Assembly: GCA_027494135.1 (NCBI GenBank)
Contig: JAOSJK010000023.1
Span: 111,235 to 175,234, forward strand
DNA length: 64,000 nt
Source: Acidimicrobiia bacterium
GTDB taxonomy: Bacteria; Actinomycetota; Acidimicrobiia; IMCC26256; PALSA-610
Direction: 5' to 3'
Numbering within the stretch: the first letter of the stretch is position 1; each line of letters opens with the position of its first letter. Position numbers and translations under genes: made by a program. The notes under the pieces were generated by a model. It ran no database searches. It saw nothing but the letters and a program-made list of their open reading frames with translations, and had not been told where the DNA came from. Positions 19,971-28,978 of the stretch are shown here, in pieces.

Positions 19971-21740
19971 CTATCGCTCGTGGTTGCGGCCGTGTTCCCA
20001 CGTCCTTTCCAGGTCGTCGAGCTGCCAGGCGACCAGGCGCCGACGCTCTGCGCTCCGCTCCGCCCGCGACTGCGCCTCGTACTCGTGGCCGATCTGGAGG
20101 TCGTTCTGGTCGGTGCGGATCGTGGTGAGCTCGCGGCCCGTGTCGAGCACAGCGTGCTGCTGGTTCTCTCGGTCGTAGGCTACGGCCTCCAAGCGGCCGG
20201 ACAGGCGCTGGCCGGGAACGTCCGGTGCCGGATGGACGGGCTTCCGCGAGTGCTTCTGGACCTCCTCCAGGTTGAGCGGCGTCCGCTCGTGGCCTCGGTC
20301 TTCCATCATCGCCTCCGCCTTCTGGGAAAGGCGTAGCGCCCTCCCCTGCTCGCGCTCCTCCTCGACCAGGAGCCCGGCTCGGACCAACCGCTCGCGCCGC
20401 GCGCGCACGGCCTCGTCCCACTGCCGGCCGAACCCCGACACAGCCGGCCTCTCGGGGCCCATGGTCCCGTGGGCCCAAACGCGGCGCAGGGCCTCGCGGT
20501 CCAGCGCGGTCGTGGGGCGCGTCTCCGAGCGCATGGATTCGAGCGTCCCGTGGTCGTGCGGGAGAACCCACGGCCGGGCGGCTCCGTCCGCTTCGAACAC
20601 CCGGCCGGCGAGGGTCACGATCGACCCCTTCCGCAGCCCGCCGGCCGCGCGCTCGCGCTCCAGCCGCGGCGTCTGGCGCACGGCGTGAACGACGCCGTCG
20701 GGCGCTTCCAGGATCACGTGGACCTGGTCCGTGGCCTCGTCGTGGACCGCGCCTGCCAGTCGGCCCGTGAGGACCTGGCTCGGCTGGAGCTCGGTGATCT
20801 CGACCTTCCGCGGCGGCTCGGTCAGCGACACCGCCGGATCGTGAAGCGCGCGGTGAATGTCCTCGAGCCGCTGGAGGGCGCGGAGGTCGGCACGGAAGTG
20901 CTCCGGCACCCGCCAGCCGCGCGGGCTCTCGCGAACGGCGACACCCAGCGACTCGAGGTGCTCGAGGCGGCGCCAGAGGTGGTGGCGCGGCGTCCCGACC
21001 GCGGGCTCCCGCCGGAAGCGGACTCTTCGGCTCCCGCCTGCCCGCCGCTCGATCTCGAGGTCGAGGGCTCCCACGTAGCGAGCCTTGACCCCCGCCTCGC
21101 GGGCGCGCTCGACGTCGCGGAGGGTGCGCGGCCCGAGCTCTCGGGTCGCAAGCTCCTGGCTCCGGTGCCGGAGGCCATGGCGGATGGTGTCGCGCGCGAT
21201 CCGCAGCTCCGCCCCGTCCTCGCGCACGCCGCGGACGGCGATGTGGAGGTGCGGCCGGTCGTTGTGGTCGTGCTCGACGGCGACCCAGGTGAGCTTCGTG
21301 CCGAGCTCCTGGCCGAGCGCGCCCATGAGGTCGCGCGCGTGCTGCGGGAGGTTCATCCGGTCGCCGTTCTCGGGCGAGACGACGAGCTTCCAGAGGCGCC
21401 CGTCGCCGGCCTTCTCCCAGCCGGCCAGCGTCTCGGCGACCGGGACGTCCTCGCGCTTGGCATCGAAGCCGAGGCCTCGGTTCTCGGGGTCCGGGCGTCC
21501 CTTCTCGCGGGCGATGTAGCGGCCGTGCGCGCGCCACTTCCCGTTCCCCTCGTTGCGCCGGTACGAGACCTTGACGGTGCTCCGCTGGGAGAGCCGGTGG
21601 ACCTGCGGGCGACTCGCGCGCACCCTCCCCCGCCGGCCGTAGCGGAGGAAGCGGCGCCCGAGCCGGCGCGCCTTCCGCGTAGCCGTCTGCTCGGACTCGG
21701 AGCGCCGCGGCGGGGGTCGAAGCTCGTAGGGATCGGCCAT
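19971..21740 (-). CDS. VirD2/TraI-like relaxase with DUF3363-like C-terminus
   Basis: Nicks oriT and pilots DNA into the recipient. 589 residues from ATG 21740, intact. An Arg-rich start (RRLGRRFLRYGRRGR) precedes the relaxase core: KVSYRRNEGNGKWRAHGRYIARE, LVVSPENGDRMNL, then WVAVEHDHNDRPHLHIAVRG, a histidine triad of the HxDxxRPHxH kind. The C-terminal about 350 residues resemble the DUF3363 region seen in P-type relaxases of proteobacterial plasmids and integrative elements. A catalytic Tyr is not securely assigned. A small partner gene and traF follow the same orientation upstream. Confidence 0.85.
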   Translation of the reverse strand: MADPYELRPPPRRSESEQTATRKARRLGRRFLRYGRRGRVRASRPQVHRLSQRSTVKVSYRRNEGNGKWRAHGRYIAREKGRPDPENRGLGFDAKREDVPVAETLAGWEKAGDGRLWKLVVSPENGDRMNLPQHARDLMGALGQELGTKLTWVAVEHDHNDRPHLHIAVRGVREDGAELRIARDTIRHGLRHRSQELATRELGPRTLRDVERAREAGVKARYVGALDLEIERRAGGSRRVRFRREPAVGTPRHHLWRRLEHLESLGVAVRESPRGWRVPEHFRADLRALQRLEDIHRALHDPAVSLTEPPRKVEITELQPSQVLTGRLAGAVHDEATDQVHVILEAPDGVVHAVRQTPRLERERAAGGLRKGSIVTLAGRVFEADGAARPWVLPHDHGTLESMRSETRPTTALDREALRRVWAHGTMGPERPAVSGFGRQWDEAVRARRERLVRAGLLVEEEREQGRALRLSQKAEAMMEDRGHERTPLNLEEVQKHSRKPVHPAPDVPGQRLSGRLEAVAYDRENQQHAVLDTGRELTTIRTDQNDLQIGHEYEAQSRAERSAERRRLVAWQLDDLERTWEHGRNHER

Positions 21741-21744
21741 TTGA

Positions 21745-22134
21745 TCAGAGCTCCTGCAGCGCGTCCGAGAGAGCCTGGGGAAGCGCCGTCCGCTCGCCCG
21801 GAACGCGCTCTCCGAGCCGGCGCAGGAGCCCCCGAATCTGGTCGCTCGTGAGATGCACGTTGTGCAGGTCGAGCGCCGATTGCCGTGCGCTCCACGCGCG
21901 CTTGCTGGTGCCGCGCTCGTCGAGCGCCGAGGCGCCCCGCTGCCGCATTGCCTCGAGCCGCTCGGCCTTCATCTTCGGGAGTCGATCGGCGACCTCCAGG
22001 AGCGCACCCAGCAGGAGATCCGGCTCCACCCGCTCCATGCCCGCGATCGCCACGAGCCCACCCAGGTTGGCCAGGACGTGGACGCGCTTGCCCTGCTCCC
22101 GCGTGTGGAGAACGCCCGTTTCTGCTGCGCTCAT
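21745..22134 (-). CDS. Small hypothetical protein upstream of the relaxase
   Basis: 129 residues, ATG 22134. Mostly helical, with a hydrophobic patch HVLANLGGLVAIAG near the start and charged C-terminal half. Ends 4 bases before the relaxase start region, so it is probably cotranscribed; an auxiliary relaxosome role is plausible from position only. No family recognised. Confidence 0.5.
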   Translation of the reverse strand: MSAAETGVLHTREQGKRVHVLANLGGLVAIAGMERVEPDLLLGALLEVADRLPKMKAERLEAMRQRGASALDERGTSKRAWSARQSALDLHNVHLTSDQIRGLLRRLGERVPGERTALPQALSDALQEL

Positions 22135-22199
22135 CGCCGTCCCCCCGGTCGGCCCAGACGTCGCTTCAGACCGCCGCCAAGCTCACGTGTCTCGCCGCT

Positions 22200-22757
22200 T
22201 CAGAACGTCCACAGAGGTCTCGCTCCGGCGACGATCTGATCCGCGGAGACGGTGCCGAAATAGCGGCTGTCCCAGCTCCGCGAAGGGTTCATTCCCATGA
22301 CGAAGAAGCGGCCCTCCGGGAGCACGCTCTCGCCTTCGTCGGCGTGCTCGAGAGGCCTCCCTCGTGAATCGACTTCGGTGAGCTCGCTGTGCGGAACGGC
22401 CGCGCCGTTCACCGCCACACCGTCGATCGCGACCGCGATGCGATCACCGGGAACGCCGACCAGGCGCTTGAAGATCGGCGCAAGGCCGCTCGCGCAGGAG
22501 CCGTCGATCACGTAGCCGCGCTCGCGCGCGAGGTCCGCGGCCGCGCCGTCGAGGCAGACCGCGACCCAGGCTCCTCGCTCGAGAGTCGGCTCCATGCGCT
22601 GGTAGATGCCACGGGGCATCGACTCCGTCCAGTTCACGCGGAGATCGAACGCGCTCGCGGCGCCGACGAGAAGCGCACTCGACGCGAAGATGGCGAGCAC
22701 GAGGCGCACCCGCTTGGCCCTCCCCGGATCGCGCGCGATCCAGTTGGAGTCGATCAC
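22200..22757 (-). CDS. traF: TraF-type S26 signal peptidase
   Basis: Periplasm-facing serine peptidase that in IncP-type systems matures or cyclises the pilin. 185 residues from GTG 22757. One N-terminal membrane helix (VLAIFASSALLVGAASAF) is followed by NWTESMPRGIYQR with the catalytic Ser, FKRLVGVPGDRIAV with the catalytic Lys, and FFVMGMNPSRSWDSRYFG near the end. This is the TraF/LepB pattern. It lies directly after the candidate oriT. Confidence 0.83.
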   Translation of the reverse strand: MIDSNWIARDPGRAKRVRLVLAIFASSALLVGAASAFDLRVNWTESMPRGIYQRMEPTLERGAWVAVCLDGAAADLARERGYVIDGSCASGLAPIFKRLVGVPGDRIAVAIDGVAVNGAAVPHSELTEVDSRGRPLEHADEGESVLPEGRFFVMGMNPSRSWDSRYFGTVSADQIVAGARPLWTF

Positions 22758-22860
22758 GCGGCGCAGCGGAGGTCTCCACCCCGTAAGCCCAACGCGCGCC
22801 TAACGAACTCAGCGAAGACTCCAACTCCTTTATCTTGCGTTACGATTTTTCGACTCCAAC
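22743..22860. other. Candidate oriT with repeated GACTCCAAC motif
   Basis: GACTCCAAC occurs on the plus strand at 22817-22825 and 22852-22860, and inverted (GTTGGAGTC) at 22743-22751, overlapping the traF start. Between the two direct copies is TATCTTGC (22831-22838), one base off the TATCCTGC core of P-type nick regions. The stretch is markedly AT-richer than its surroundings and adjoins traF and the relaxase operon. The assignment is a pattern-based suggestion. Confidence 0.4.
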
Positions 22861-23254
22861 CCGCTGCTCCCTGGCACCGCCACTTGCCGGCGATCGGCAT
22901 GGACTGAGAGCCGTCACGCAACACCTCCCGGTGTTGACCATCCGACCGAAGCTGGGCCAAGGGGGAGAGCGAATCGGATCGCCGCCTGGCCGCGGTGTTG
23001 GCTCGAAGCGCTCGAGCTCGCCGCTACACCGACAACCTGGAGCCCGTGGCAGCGCCCTCTGGCGCGTTCTCGGCCCCGAGACTCACCGGAGTGCGCGAGA
23101 GCCCCCAAGCGCCCTCTCAGCGGCTCCTGGCGGTTCACGGGTCGTTTCCACCACGGAATGACGGCCCCGCCCTGCCCTGCCGGGAGCGGTCTTCGGACTG
23201 AACCGAACCGCGGCGAGTCGCTGGCGATGGGCTCGGCGCAGCGACTCCCGCGCA
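22758..23254. other. About 500-bp intergenic region between traF and rep
   Basis: No gene I can support. The left 100 bases hold the candidate oriT; the rest is GC-rich with no clear repeat. It could carry the promoter of the traF-relaxase operon. Confidence 0.4.
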
Positions 23255-24563
23255 TCACGGCCGCCGGGTCTCGCCCTGGTGGCGGGTGATGAGGATCCCG
23301 CGCTCCTTGGCCATCGCCATGAGCTTCGTGGTGAGCCAGGCCCCGGGGTTCTTGATCGACCCTTCGCTCCCCGCGCGCCGCTGGAGCTGCTCGGCCCGGA
23401 GGTCGGCCAGCGCGAAGCGCACGGCCTCCTCGCCAAGCCCGCGGATCGCCCGCACCCACATCGGGATGCTTCCGGGGTCGTCCGTCTGCGCCACGATGTC
23501 CTCGACCAGGGGCCGAATCTGCTCCGGGATCCGGTCTATCGAGGGCGCCCGGACGGGGGCCTCCTGCGCCACCTTCCCCACGCGGTAGAAGGTCGCGAGC
23601 CAGCGGCCCGTCTTCGGGGATCGCTGGAGGTCGAATCGCGCGAGGTTCGGAAAGCCCTTCTGGAGGAGGCCATCCGCCGCCTCGCGCAGCGTCTGGCGGC
23701 GCTTGTTGGCGGCCGCGCCTTCGATCGGGAGCGCGCCGTAGATGTCATCCTCGAAGCGCCGGTGGACCTGCTGCGAGGCGAACATCTTCGAGAGGTAGAG
23801 CGCGAGCCGCTGCTCGACCGGGCGCAGGCCGTGGAAGAAGGCGCTGTCGAAGCCGGTCACGAAGAAGCCCCGCTCCTGGGCGACTCGCGCGAAGGTGTCG
23901 CTCACCTCGATGAAGCCGAACGGGAGGCTCCTCCTGGAGGTCGCCCGAGCGGGCCCGGCGCGCCTCGTACCAGCCGGTGAAGAGGTGCCAGGCGCGCATG
24001 TTCCCGTAGGTCCGGCTCACCGGGTCCCAGAAGGCGTTGTCGCAGTCGAACTCGTAGCCGCACAGGATGTCGAGATCGCGCCGCAGCCGCGCGTAGTCGA
24101 GCGGCGCCGGGTTCTTGCCCGGGTGCTGGCGCCGGTAGAGCTTGCGGAGCGTCCCGAAGTAGATCCGGCCGCCGCGGAAGCCCTGGTCCTTCCAGATCTG
24201 GTGGAGGTCGAAGAGGAGCGCCTGGGTCGTCGCCCCGCCGTAGCCCCACTTGGCACTCGGGAACACGGTCCAGGACCGCTCGAGGCGCTGCCCGCGCGGG
24301 CCCGAGATGCTGTCGGCGAAGCGGATCAGGTCGTCCGACTGGAGCCGCCGCTTGCCGAACCGGAAGGCCGGAAACTCGGCCAGGCTGTGGTCGTAGCGGG
24401 CGTGATCGGCACCGCCCTCGTCGGCCGGCGGCTGCGTCGGCGCCGCACCGGCGGGTGCCCGCTGTGCGCGCGCCGGACGTCCGCGCGCACCCTCCTGGCG
24501 AAGCTGCTGGAGCTCCTCGCGAAGGGCACCTGAGGTGCGTGCTCTGGTCTCTTCTGAACTCAA
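23255..24563 (-). CDS. Replication-initiator-like protein (one frameshift)
   Basis: Probable plasmid/element replication initiator. The first frame (TTG 24563) reads a basic Gln/Arg-rich leader and then FPAFRFGKRRL, SWTVFPSAKWGYGGATTQAL and ILCGYEFDCDNAFWDP. The second frame resumes with LPFGFIEVSDTFARVAQERG, LRPVEQRLALYLSKMF and a C-terminal region rich in basic helices. An extra base lies at about 23921-23936. The winged-helix-like spacing and the neighbours (iterons, ParA, relaxase) support a Rep role more than any single motif does. Corrected length is about 435 residues. Confidence 0.55.
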
Positions 24564-24671
24564 TCTTCAACTCGCGTTCGTTTAACGCGTTTGAATTTCA
24601 TCGTTAGGATTTAGAGAACGTTTCCGGCTCGGATTGGCGTGTCGATTCGTGCACTTGCGCGCCACGAACGA

Positions 24672-24800
24672 CCTGAAAACCCGCACCGCGTACCCGAAAA
24701 CCCGAAAGCCCGTACCCGAAAACCCGAGCACCCGTTCCCGGCCGAACCCGAAGACCCGAGCCCGCTACCCGAAAACCTGAACCAGGTACCTGAAAACCCG
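24672..24800 (+). repeat. Iteron array, candidate oriV
   Basis: Six copies of a 12-bp core CYCGAARACCYG-like sequence (best form CCCGAAAACCCG) start at 24672, 24693, 24715, 24747, 24768 and 24789. Spacing is 21-22 bp, two helical turns, with one 32-bp step containing a degenerate copy. The array sits between the replication initiator gene and the partition genes, where iteron origins usually lie. Confidence 0.65.
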
Positions 24801-24806
24801 AGGCCA

Positions 24807-25451
24807 TCACGCGTCGCTCGCCGAGGGCGCGGAGCGCCGCCGCTTCCGCGCCTCGCCGAAGATCTCGCCCAGCGTGTGGTCGAACTCGGCCATGCCCACG
24901 GCGTCGCCGTTCGCAGGCCGCCGGAGCTTGCCCTTGAAGGCCGCTGCGGTCTCGATGATCCGCTCCCGCTGCTCCACCAGGAAGTGCTCGAGGAGGGGCC
25001 GGCCGAGGTTCGAGTCGTCGAGCACGACGCCGCCGAGGGCCGCGCTGAGCTCCGCCTTGAAGGTCTGAAATTCCGAGCGGAGGGTCTGCGGAACCCGGAA
25101 CTTGAGCGGGACGTTGGGCTCGGGAAGCTCCTCGGGCTCGGGCTCCTCCGCGGCTTCCGCCCTCCCCTTCCGGCTCTTGGCGGCCTTCGTTCCGGCCTCC
25201 TTCGGAGCCGATTCGGTGGTGACGGAGGGTTCCTTGGCCGGCTCCACGGGCGCCGATTCGGGCGTTCGAGGGACGCTTCGGAGGCCGGTCGCCGGTGCGG
25301 AGTCCTCCTCTTCCGGGGCCGATTCCCGCGCCGGAGAGGCCGGCGGCGGGAGCGGTTCGGGGCTGGTGGCAGCGGCCATGGCGCTGCTCAGCCGGGGGTT
25401 CTGGAAGATATCGAGCGGCTCCGTGGCGCTGCTGGGTCGTCGCTTAGGCAT
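24807..25451 (-). CDS. Partition partner protein downstream of ParA
   Basis: 214 residues, ATG 25451, overlapping the last 8 bases of parA. The first 90 residues are low-complexity Pro/Ala/Glu/Ser; the folded part (PLKFRVPQTLRSEFQTFKAE to the C-terminus) is helical and ends in a basic Arg/Lys patch. It has no standard ParB motif. Overlap with parA and adjacency to iterons argue for a centromere-binding role, as small ParB analogues are often encoded so. Function is inferred from position. Confidence 0.55.
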   Translation of the reverse strand: MPKRRPSSATEPLDIFQNPRLSSAMAAATSPEPLPPPASPARESAPEEEDSAPATGLRSVPRTPESAPVEPAKEPSVTTESAPKEAGTKAAKSRKGRAEAAEEPEPEELPEPNVPLKFRVPQTLRSEFQTFKAELSAALGGVVLDDSNLGRPLLEHFLVEQRERIIETAAAFKGKLRRPANGDAVGMAEFDHTLGEIFGEARKRRRSAPSASDA

Positions 25452-26379
25452 TGGCCGTCACCCCCTGCGCGGCGGCCGGCAGCGGGGCCAGCGCGGGCCG
25501 CTGCTCCGACTTGGTGAGCGTCGCCCGGTGGGCGAGGATCCGCTGTTCCACCTCCCGGGCGAGCTTGCGGTACTGGTCGCTCACCTTGTGGGCGGGCTCG
25601 GCCTGGAGCAGCGTCTGGCCGCGATGCGCCGCCCGGTCGATCGCGGCCGCGCGCCCGATCGTGGTCTTGAACTTCACCGGCTCCTGGTTCGCCTGGCGGA
25701 AGCGCTCGGTGATGGCGTCCTCGTAGCGCTTGGCGAGCGTGACGCGCCGGTCCATGCACGAGAGGATGAGCCCCAGGAGATGGAGATCCGGGTTGCGCCC
25801 AGGTCGCCGCGCGTTCGCGATGTCCTCGAGGGCGTCCGGGAGCGAGTCGACCGCGAGCTTCTCCGGGACCAGCGAGAGCACGAAGTAGTCCGAGACCATG
25901 TACGCGCTGCGCGTGGTCGGCGACGCCTGGGGCCCCGTGTCGATGATGATGTAGTCGTAGCGCCCCAGCGCCTTGAGCTCCTCCACGGCCGGACTCAGGC
26001 AGTCGTTCGGGTTGTAGAACTTGTCCTTCGCCGAGAGCGCCCGGTCGACGCCCTGGAGGGCGCGCGACGACGGGATGACGTCGACATTCTGCGGCAGCTC
26101 GACGTCCAGCTCGCGATCGTCGAAGCTGAGGACGGCCTCCTCCGCCGTGCTGTCGCCCGTTAGGATCGACATCGTGGTGAAGAAGGCGTCCGGCGGGATC
26201 TGGAAGACCTTGGTGGCGCCGTAGTTCTCGTCGACGTCCCAGAGGAGAACGCGCCGCCCGGCTTCGCCGAGCGCGACGGCCAAGTGGCAGGCGTTCGTGG
26301 TCTTCGAAACGCCGCCCTTCTGCATGCCAATGCTGAGCACGTATCCAGCCCGAAGCGGACTGGTGGACGAATCGCTCAT
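25444..26379 (-). CDS. parA: ParA-type partition ATPase
   Basis: Segregation ATPase, about 311 residues from ATG 26379 (a TTG three bases upstream is also open). The deviant Walker A is GMQKGGVSKTTNACHLA, followed by LLWDVDENYGATKVF; Walker B region is YDYIIIDTGPQASPTT, then DYFVLSLVPEKLAVDSLPD. All belong to the Soj/ParA family. It forms an overlapping pair with the downstream partner gene. The unusual GGCC-rich repeat array begins 19 bases upstream of the start. Confidence 0.88.
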   Translation of the reverse strand: MSDSSTSPLRAGYVLSIGMQKGGVSKTTNACHLAVALGEAGRRVLLWDVDENYGATKVFQIPPDAFFTTMSILTGDSTAEEAVLSFDDRELDVELPQNVDVIPSSRALQGVDRALSAKDKFYNPNDCLSPAVEELKALGRYDYIIIDTGPQASPTTRSAYMVSDYFVLSLVPEKLAVDSLPDALEDIANARRPGRNPDLHLLGLILSCMDRRVTLAKRYEDAITERFRQANQEPVKFKTTIGRAAAIDRAAHRGQTLLQAEPAHKVSDQYRKLAREVEQRILAHRATLTKSEQRPALAPLPAAAQGVTANA

Positions 26380-26397
26380 CAACTCACCCCCGTGATT

Positions 26398-27123
26398 GAT
26401 GGCTCGCGGGCCCGTGGGCCCAAACGCACTTTTGCACGGTCGAAAGATTCTCGCAAGAGCGTTTACAACTCCGCGGAATCACGATCGGGCCCGTGGGCCC
26501 ATGCGTTTCGAGTCCGTGGGACTGTGAGACCGCGGGTCCGCGGGCCCAAGCGATCGAGCCGCTCGGTACCGGGGGCCCACGGGACGGTGAGCCCATAAGA
26601 CCATGGGCCCTCACGCCCGAAGGCCCACAGCCCCGTAGGCCTGTGAGCCTGTGGACCTGTAGACCCGTACGACTGTAGCCCCGTAGACCTTCGGGGTTAT
26701 AGGCCCGTGGTCCTGAAAGCCCGTAGGCCCAAAGGCCTTCGGGCTTATGCGCTCGTGGGCCCGTAGCTCCGCACGACCGCGGGACCATGGTCTCCCGCGC
26801 GCGAACGTGCCGGCCAGGACCAGGCGAGCTTGGTATGCGAGCGCGTTCGCGGTTGACTGGCGCGCCGGCATGCGGACCGAGCGACTGCGTGACGGCCACC
26901 AGCGATCAACGTGCGAAGCGTCTCGACGCGGTGCTCGTTCGTCTCCGTCGCCTCGCCGACGGCCTCGGCGTCCATCGCGGACCGTAGGCCCGTGGGCCCG
27001 TGGTCTCTTGGGCCTTCGGGTTTTTGGGTTCATAGGCCTTCAGGCTCGGAGGCCCACGGTGCCAAGGGTCCGCGGGCCCTTGGCCCTCGAGGCCCATGGG
27101 CTTCCGAGCCCACGGTCCTCCAG
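26398..27123. repeat. GGCC-rich palindromic repeat array upstream of parA
   Basis: Two blocks (about 26398-26770 and 26984-27123) are packed with variants of GGCCCGTRGGCCC. By hand I count 13 GGCC sites in the first block and 9 in the second, several as nested palindromes such as CGGGCCCGTGGGCCC, and a near-perfect 20-bp palindrome at 27063-27082. A 210-bp spacer between the blocks lacks the pattern. No convincing gene lies here, although long open frames of Gly/Pro/Arg/Tyr-rich repeats arise from the periodicity. Candidate centromere (parS) or protein-binding scaffold. Confidence 0.6.
26594..26737 (-). repeat. Six degenerate 24-bp tandem units inside the array
   Basis: On the minus strand six consecutive 24-bp units begin at 26737, 26713, 26689, 26665, 26641 and 26617. 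They share GGNCTACGGGSCYAY followed by nine freer bases. Translated, they give repeating 8-residue blocks such as GPRAYNPE, but lack of a start or folded flank makes expression unlikely. Confidence 0.65.
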
Positions 27124-27263
27124 GCCGAGACGCGTGAGGGAAGGGGGAGGGCGCCTAGCGCGACCGCCTCGACCTCTTCGGCAGTCGCGGCAGTTCGTTC
27201 GCCCGCTCGTCCATCGAGCGCTCGCAGGTGCTTGTATCCTCCATCGGGATTCGGGGGGCGGAG

Positions 27264-28217
27264 ATGGAGTCGAGGGCAAAGAAGCAGCACTACGTTCCGC
27301 GGCTCTATCTCGAGTCCTTCGCCCGGGGCGGGCGTGTCTGCGTCTTCGACAAGACGTCAGGGAAGATGTTCTGGTCGAGCCTGCGCGACGTTGCCTCCCA
27401 GCGATTCTTCTACGACCTGCCCGAGCTCGACCGCGCCGCTGGAGTCGCGCAGGCCCTCGAGAAGTTCTTCCATCCCTTCGAGCAGGCTGCCGCCGCCGTT
27501 CTCAAGAGCTTGCGAGCTTCGCTGCACGGAGGGGACTTCGTCGCGATCACGCGGGACCAGAGGATCGACCTCTCGCTCTTCCTCGCCCTCCAGATGCTTC
27601 GAACTCCCGAGTCGCGCGAGCACTCCGTCCAGCTCAGCCTGGCACTACACAAGGAGGCGTTTCTCGCTTGGCTCCAAGACCGAGAGCCCGAGCTCGCTGC
27701 CACGGCGCGGGAAACGTTCGGACTCGAGATGACCGAGGACGAACAGATCCGGACGCAGGCCCGTACTCTGCTCGACCACGAGCAGCGCGATCGAATCGCC
27801 GAGATCCTCTACCAGCACTACTGGGTCGTTCTGGAGAATCCCTTCTCCTCTCCGTTCGTCACGTCGGATCACCCAGCGTGCAACCACGGCACCCTCAGCC
27901 ACCCCGTTCGCAGCATGCAAGGGCTCGCGTCGACCGGCGCGGAGATCCTGTTCCCGCTCTCGCCGAGGTACCTGCTGCTAATCGTCGAGAGGCGGGCATT
28001 CCCGCATGCCGCGAGAATCGATGGCCGGCTAACGACGCTCGGGTCTCCGGAGAACGTCGTCTACTACAACCACTGGCAGGTCCGGCACCCGTACCGCTTC
28101 CTCTACTCGATGGACAGCGACTTCTCTCTTGCACAGTCGATGCTCGAGGAGACACCCGAACTCGCCGATCCGCGGAATGCGCGGATCGGAGTCCGCGCGC
28201 TGGGTGCCGAGCTGTGA
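27264..28217 (+). CDS. DUF4238 protein
   Basis: 317 residues from ATG 27264 (GGGGGCGGAG upstream; earlier in-frame starts exist). The start KKQHYVPRLYLESFA is the hallmark of DUF4238, followed by VCVFDKTSGK and, centrally, PFVTSDHPACNH and LFPLSPRYLLLI. Function of the family is not established; it is often found among mobile and defence genes. Here it is the first plus-strand gene after the partition region, monocistronic. Confidence 0.78.
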   Translation: MESRAKKQHYVPRLYLESFARGGRVCVFDKTSGKMFWSSLRDVASQRFFYDLPELDRAAGVAQALEKFFHPFEQAAAAVLKSLRASLHGGDFVAITRDQRIDLSLFLALQMLRTPESREHSVQLSLALHKEAFLAWLQDREPELAATARETFGLEMTEDEQIRTQARTLLDHEQRDRIAEILYQHYWVVLENPFSSPFVTSDHPACNHGTLSHPVRSMQGLASTGAEILFPLSPRYLLLIVERRAFPHAARIDGRLTTLGSPENVVYYNHWQVRHPYRFLYSMDSDFSLAQSMLEETPELADPRNARIGVRALGAEL

Positions 28218-28254
28218 GGGCGGCCATGCCATAGCGGGCGCGGGCGAGGGCTCG

Positions 28255-28923
28255 TCACGGTCTTGCTCGTCGCGCGCGTGCGTAGGCGAGCGTGATCGCC
28301 TTGGACTTCTCCTCGGCGAGCGCGCGGATCTCGGGTCCCATCGTCGCGACCTTGTCCGGGTGGTACGCCGCCATGCGGGCGCGGAAGGCGCGAGCGATCT
28401 CGCCTGGTGACGCCGTGGGTGCGACGCCGAGGACAGCCCACGGATCGGGTTCGGGAGCCGGCGGCGGGGGAGGGGAGGGCGCCTCGCCGCGCGGTGGTGT
28501 CTCGCGGCCGCCCCGCGGATGGCCTGCGCGTTCAGATGGGATCCCCGTGTCTCCCTCGAAGGCCTCGGAGTTCACGAAGAAGACCGCGTTGGCGAGGACA
28601 CCGAACAGGAAGCCTCCGAGCGCGAGCACCGGGACCCAGGGCCAAGCCTCGAGGGAGGGATCCTCGTAGGCGGCGTACCCGCACGTGCCCGTCCAGGTGA
28701 GCGCGAGGAGCAGCCCGACCCCGGCCGCAACGCGCGGGACGGCGTGGCTCAGGGCCATGGCGGCGAGCGGGAAGGCGAGGGCGCCGATGAGCACGGGCTC
28801 CAGCCCGGGGCTCCCGATCAGCCGGGCCGAGACGAGCCCGAACACGCCCCCTTGGAAGGCCGCCAGGAGGGACTTCACGAGAGCGACTCCGCGAGCGCCT
28901 GTGAGGGCGGCTCTAGTTGCCAC
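28255..28923 (-). CDS. Membrane-anchored J-domain protein
   Basis: 222 residues, GTG 28923. Three or four hydrophobic segments fill the first 120 residues (for example VGLLLALTWTGTCGYAA and WVPVLALGGFLFGVLANAVFF), then a Pro-rich linker, then a C-terminal J domain: DPWAVLGVAPTASPGEIARAF with the HPD motif in MAAYHPDKVATMG. It would recruit DnaK to the membrane. Such proteins occur on plasmids and integrative elements; its client is unknown. Confidence 0.75.
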   Translation of the reverse strand: MATRAALTGARGVALVKSLLAAFQGGVFGLVSARLIGSPGLEPVLIGALAFPLAAMALSHAVPRVAAGVGLLLALTWTGTCGYAAYEDPSLEAWPWVPVLALGGFLFGVLANAVFFVNSEAFEGDTGIPSERAGHPRGGRETPPRGEAPSPPPPPAPEPDPWAVLGVAPTASPGEIARAFRARMAAYHPDKVATMGPEIRALAEEKSKAITLAYARARRARP

Positions 28924-28943
28924 GGTTGCAGAGTAGTGCGATT

Positions 28944-28962
28944 CGTTAGCATATCGCTAACG
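28944..28962. promoter_or_regulatory. Inverted repeat upstream of the AbiE pair
   Basis: Perfect 7-bp arms CGTTAGC and GCTAACG around ATATC, 17 bases upstream of the antitoxin GTG. A further half-site CCGTTAG lies at about 28999. AbiEi antitoxins autorepress by binding inverted repeats at their promoter, so this is a likely operator. Confidence 0.55.
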
Positions 28963-28978
28963 CCCAGCGCCCTGGGGG

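Noticed and set aside
26384..27033. Collagen-like open frames rich in Gly, Pro, Arg and Tyr
   Set aside because: They arise from the 24-bp GGCC-rich repeat, appear in several frames and have no ribosome site or folded flank.
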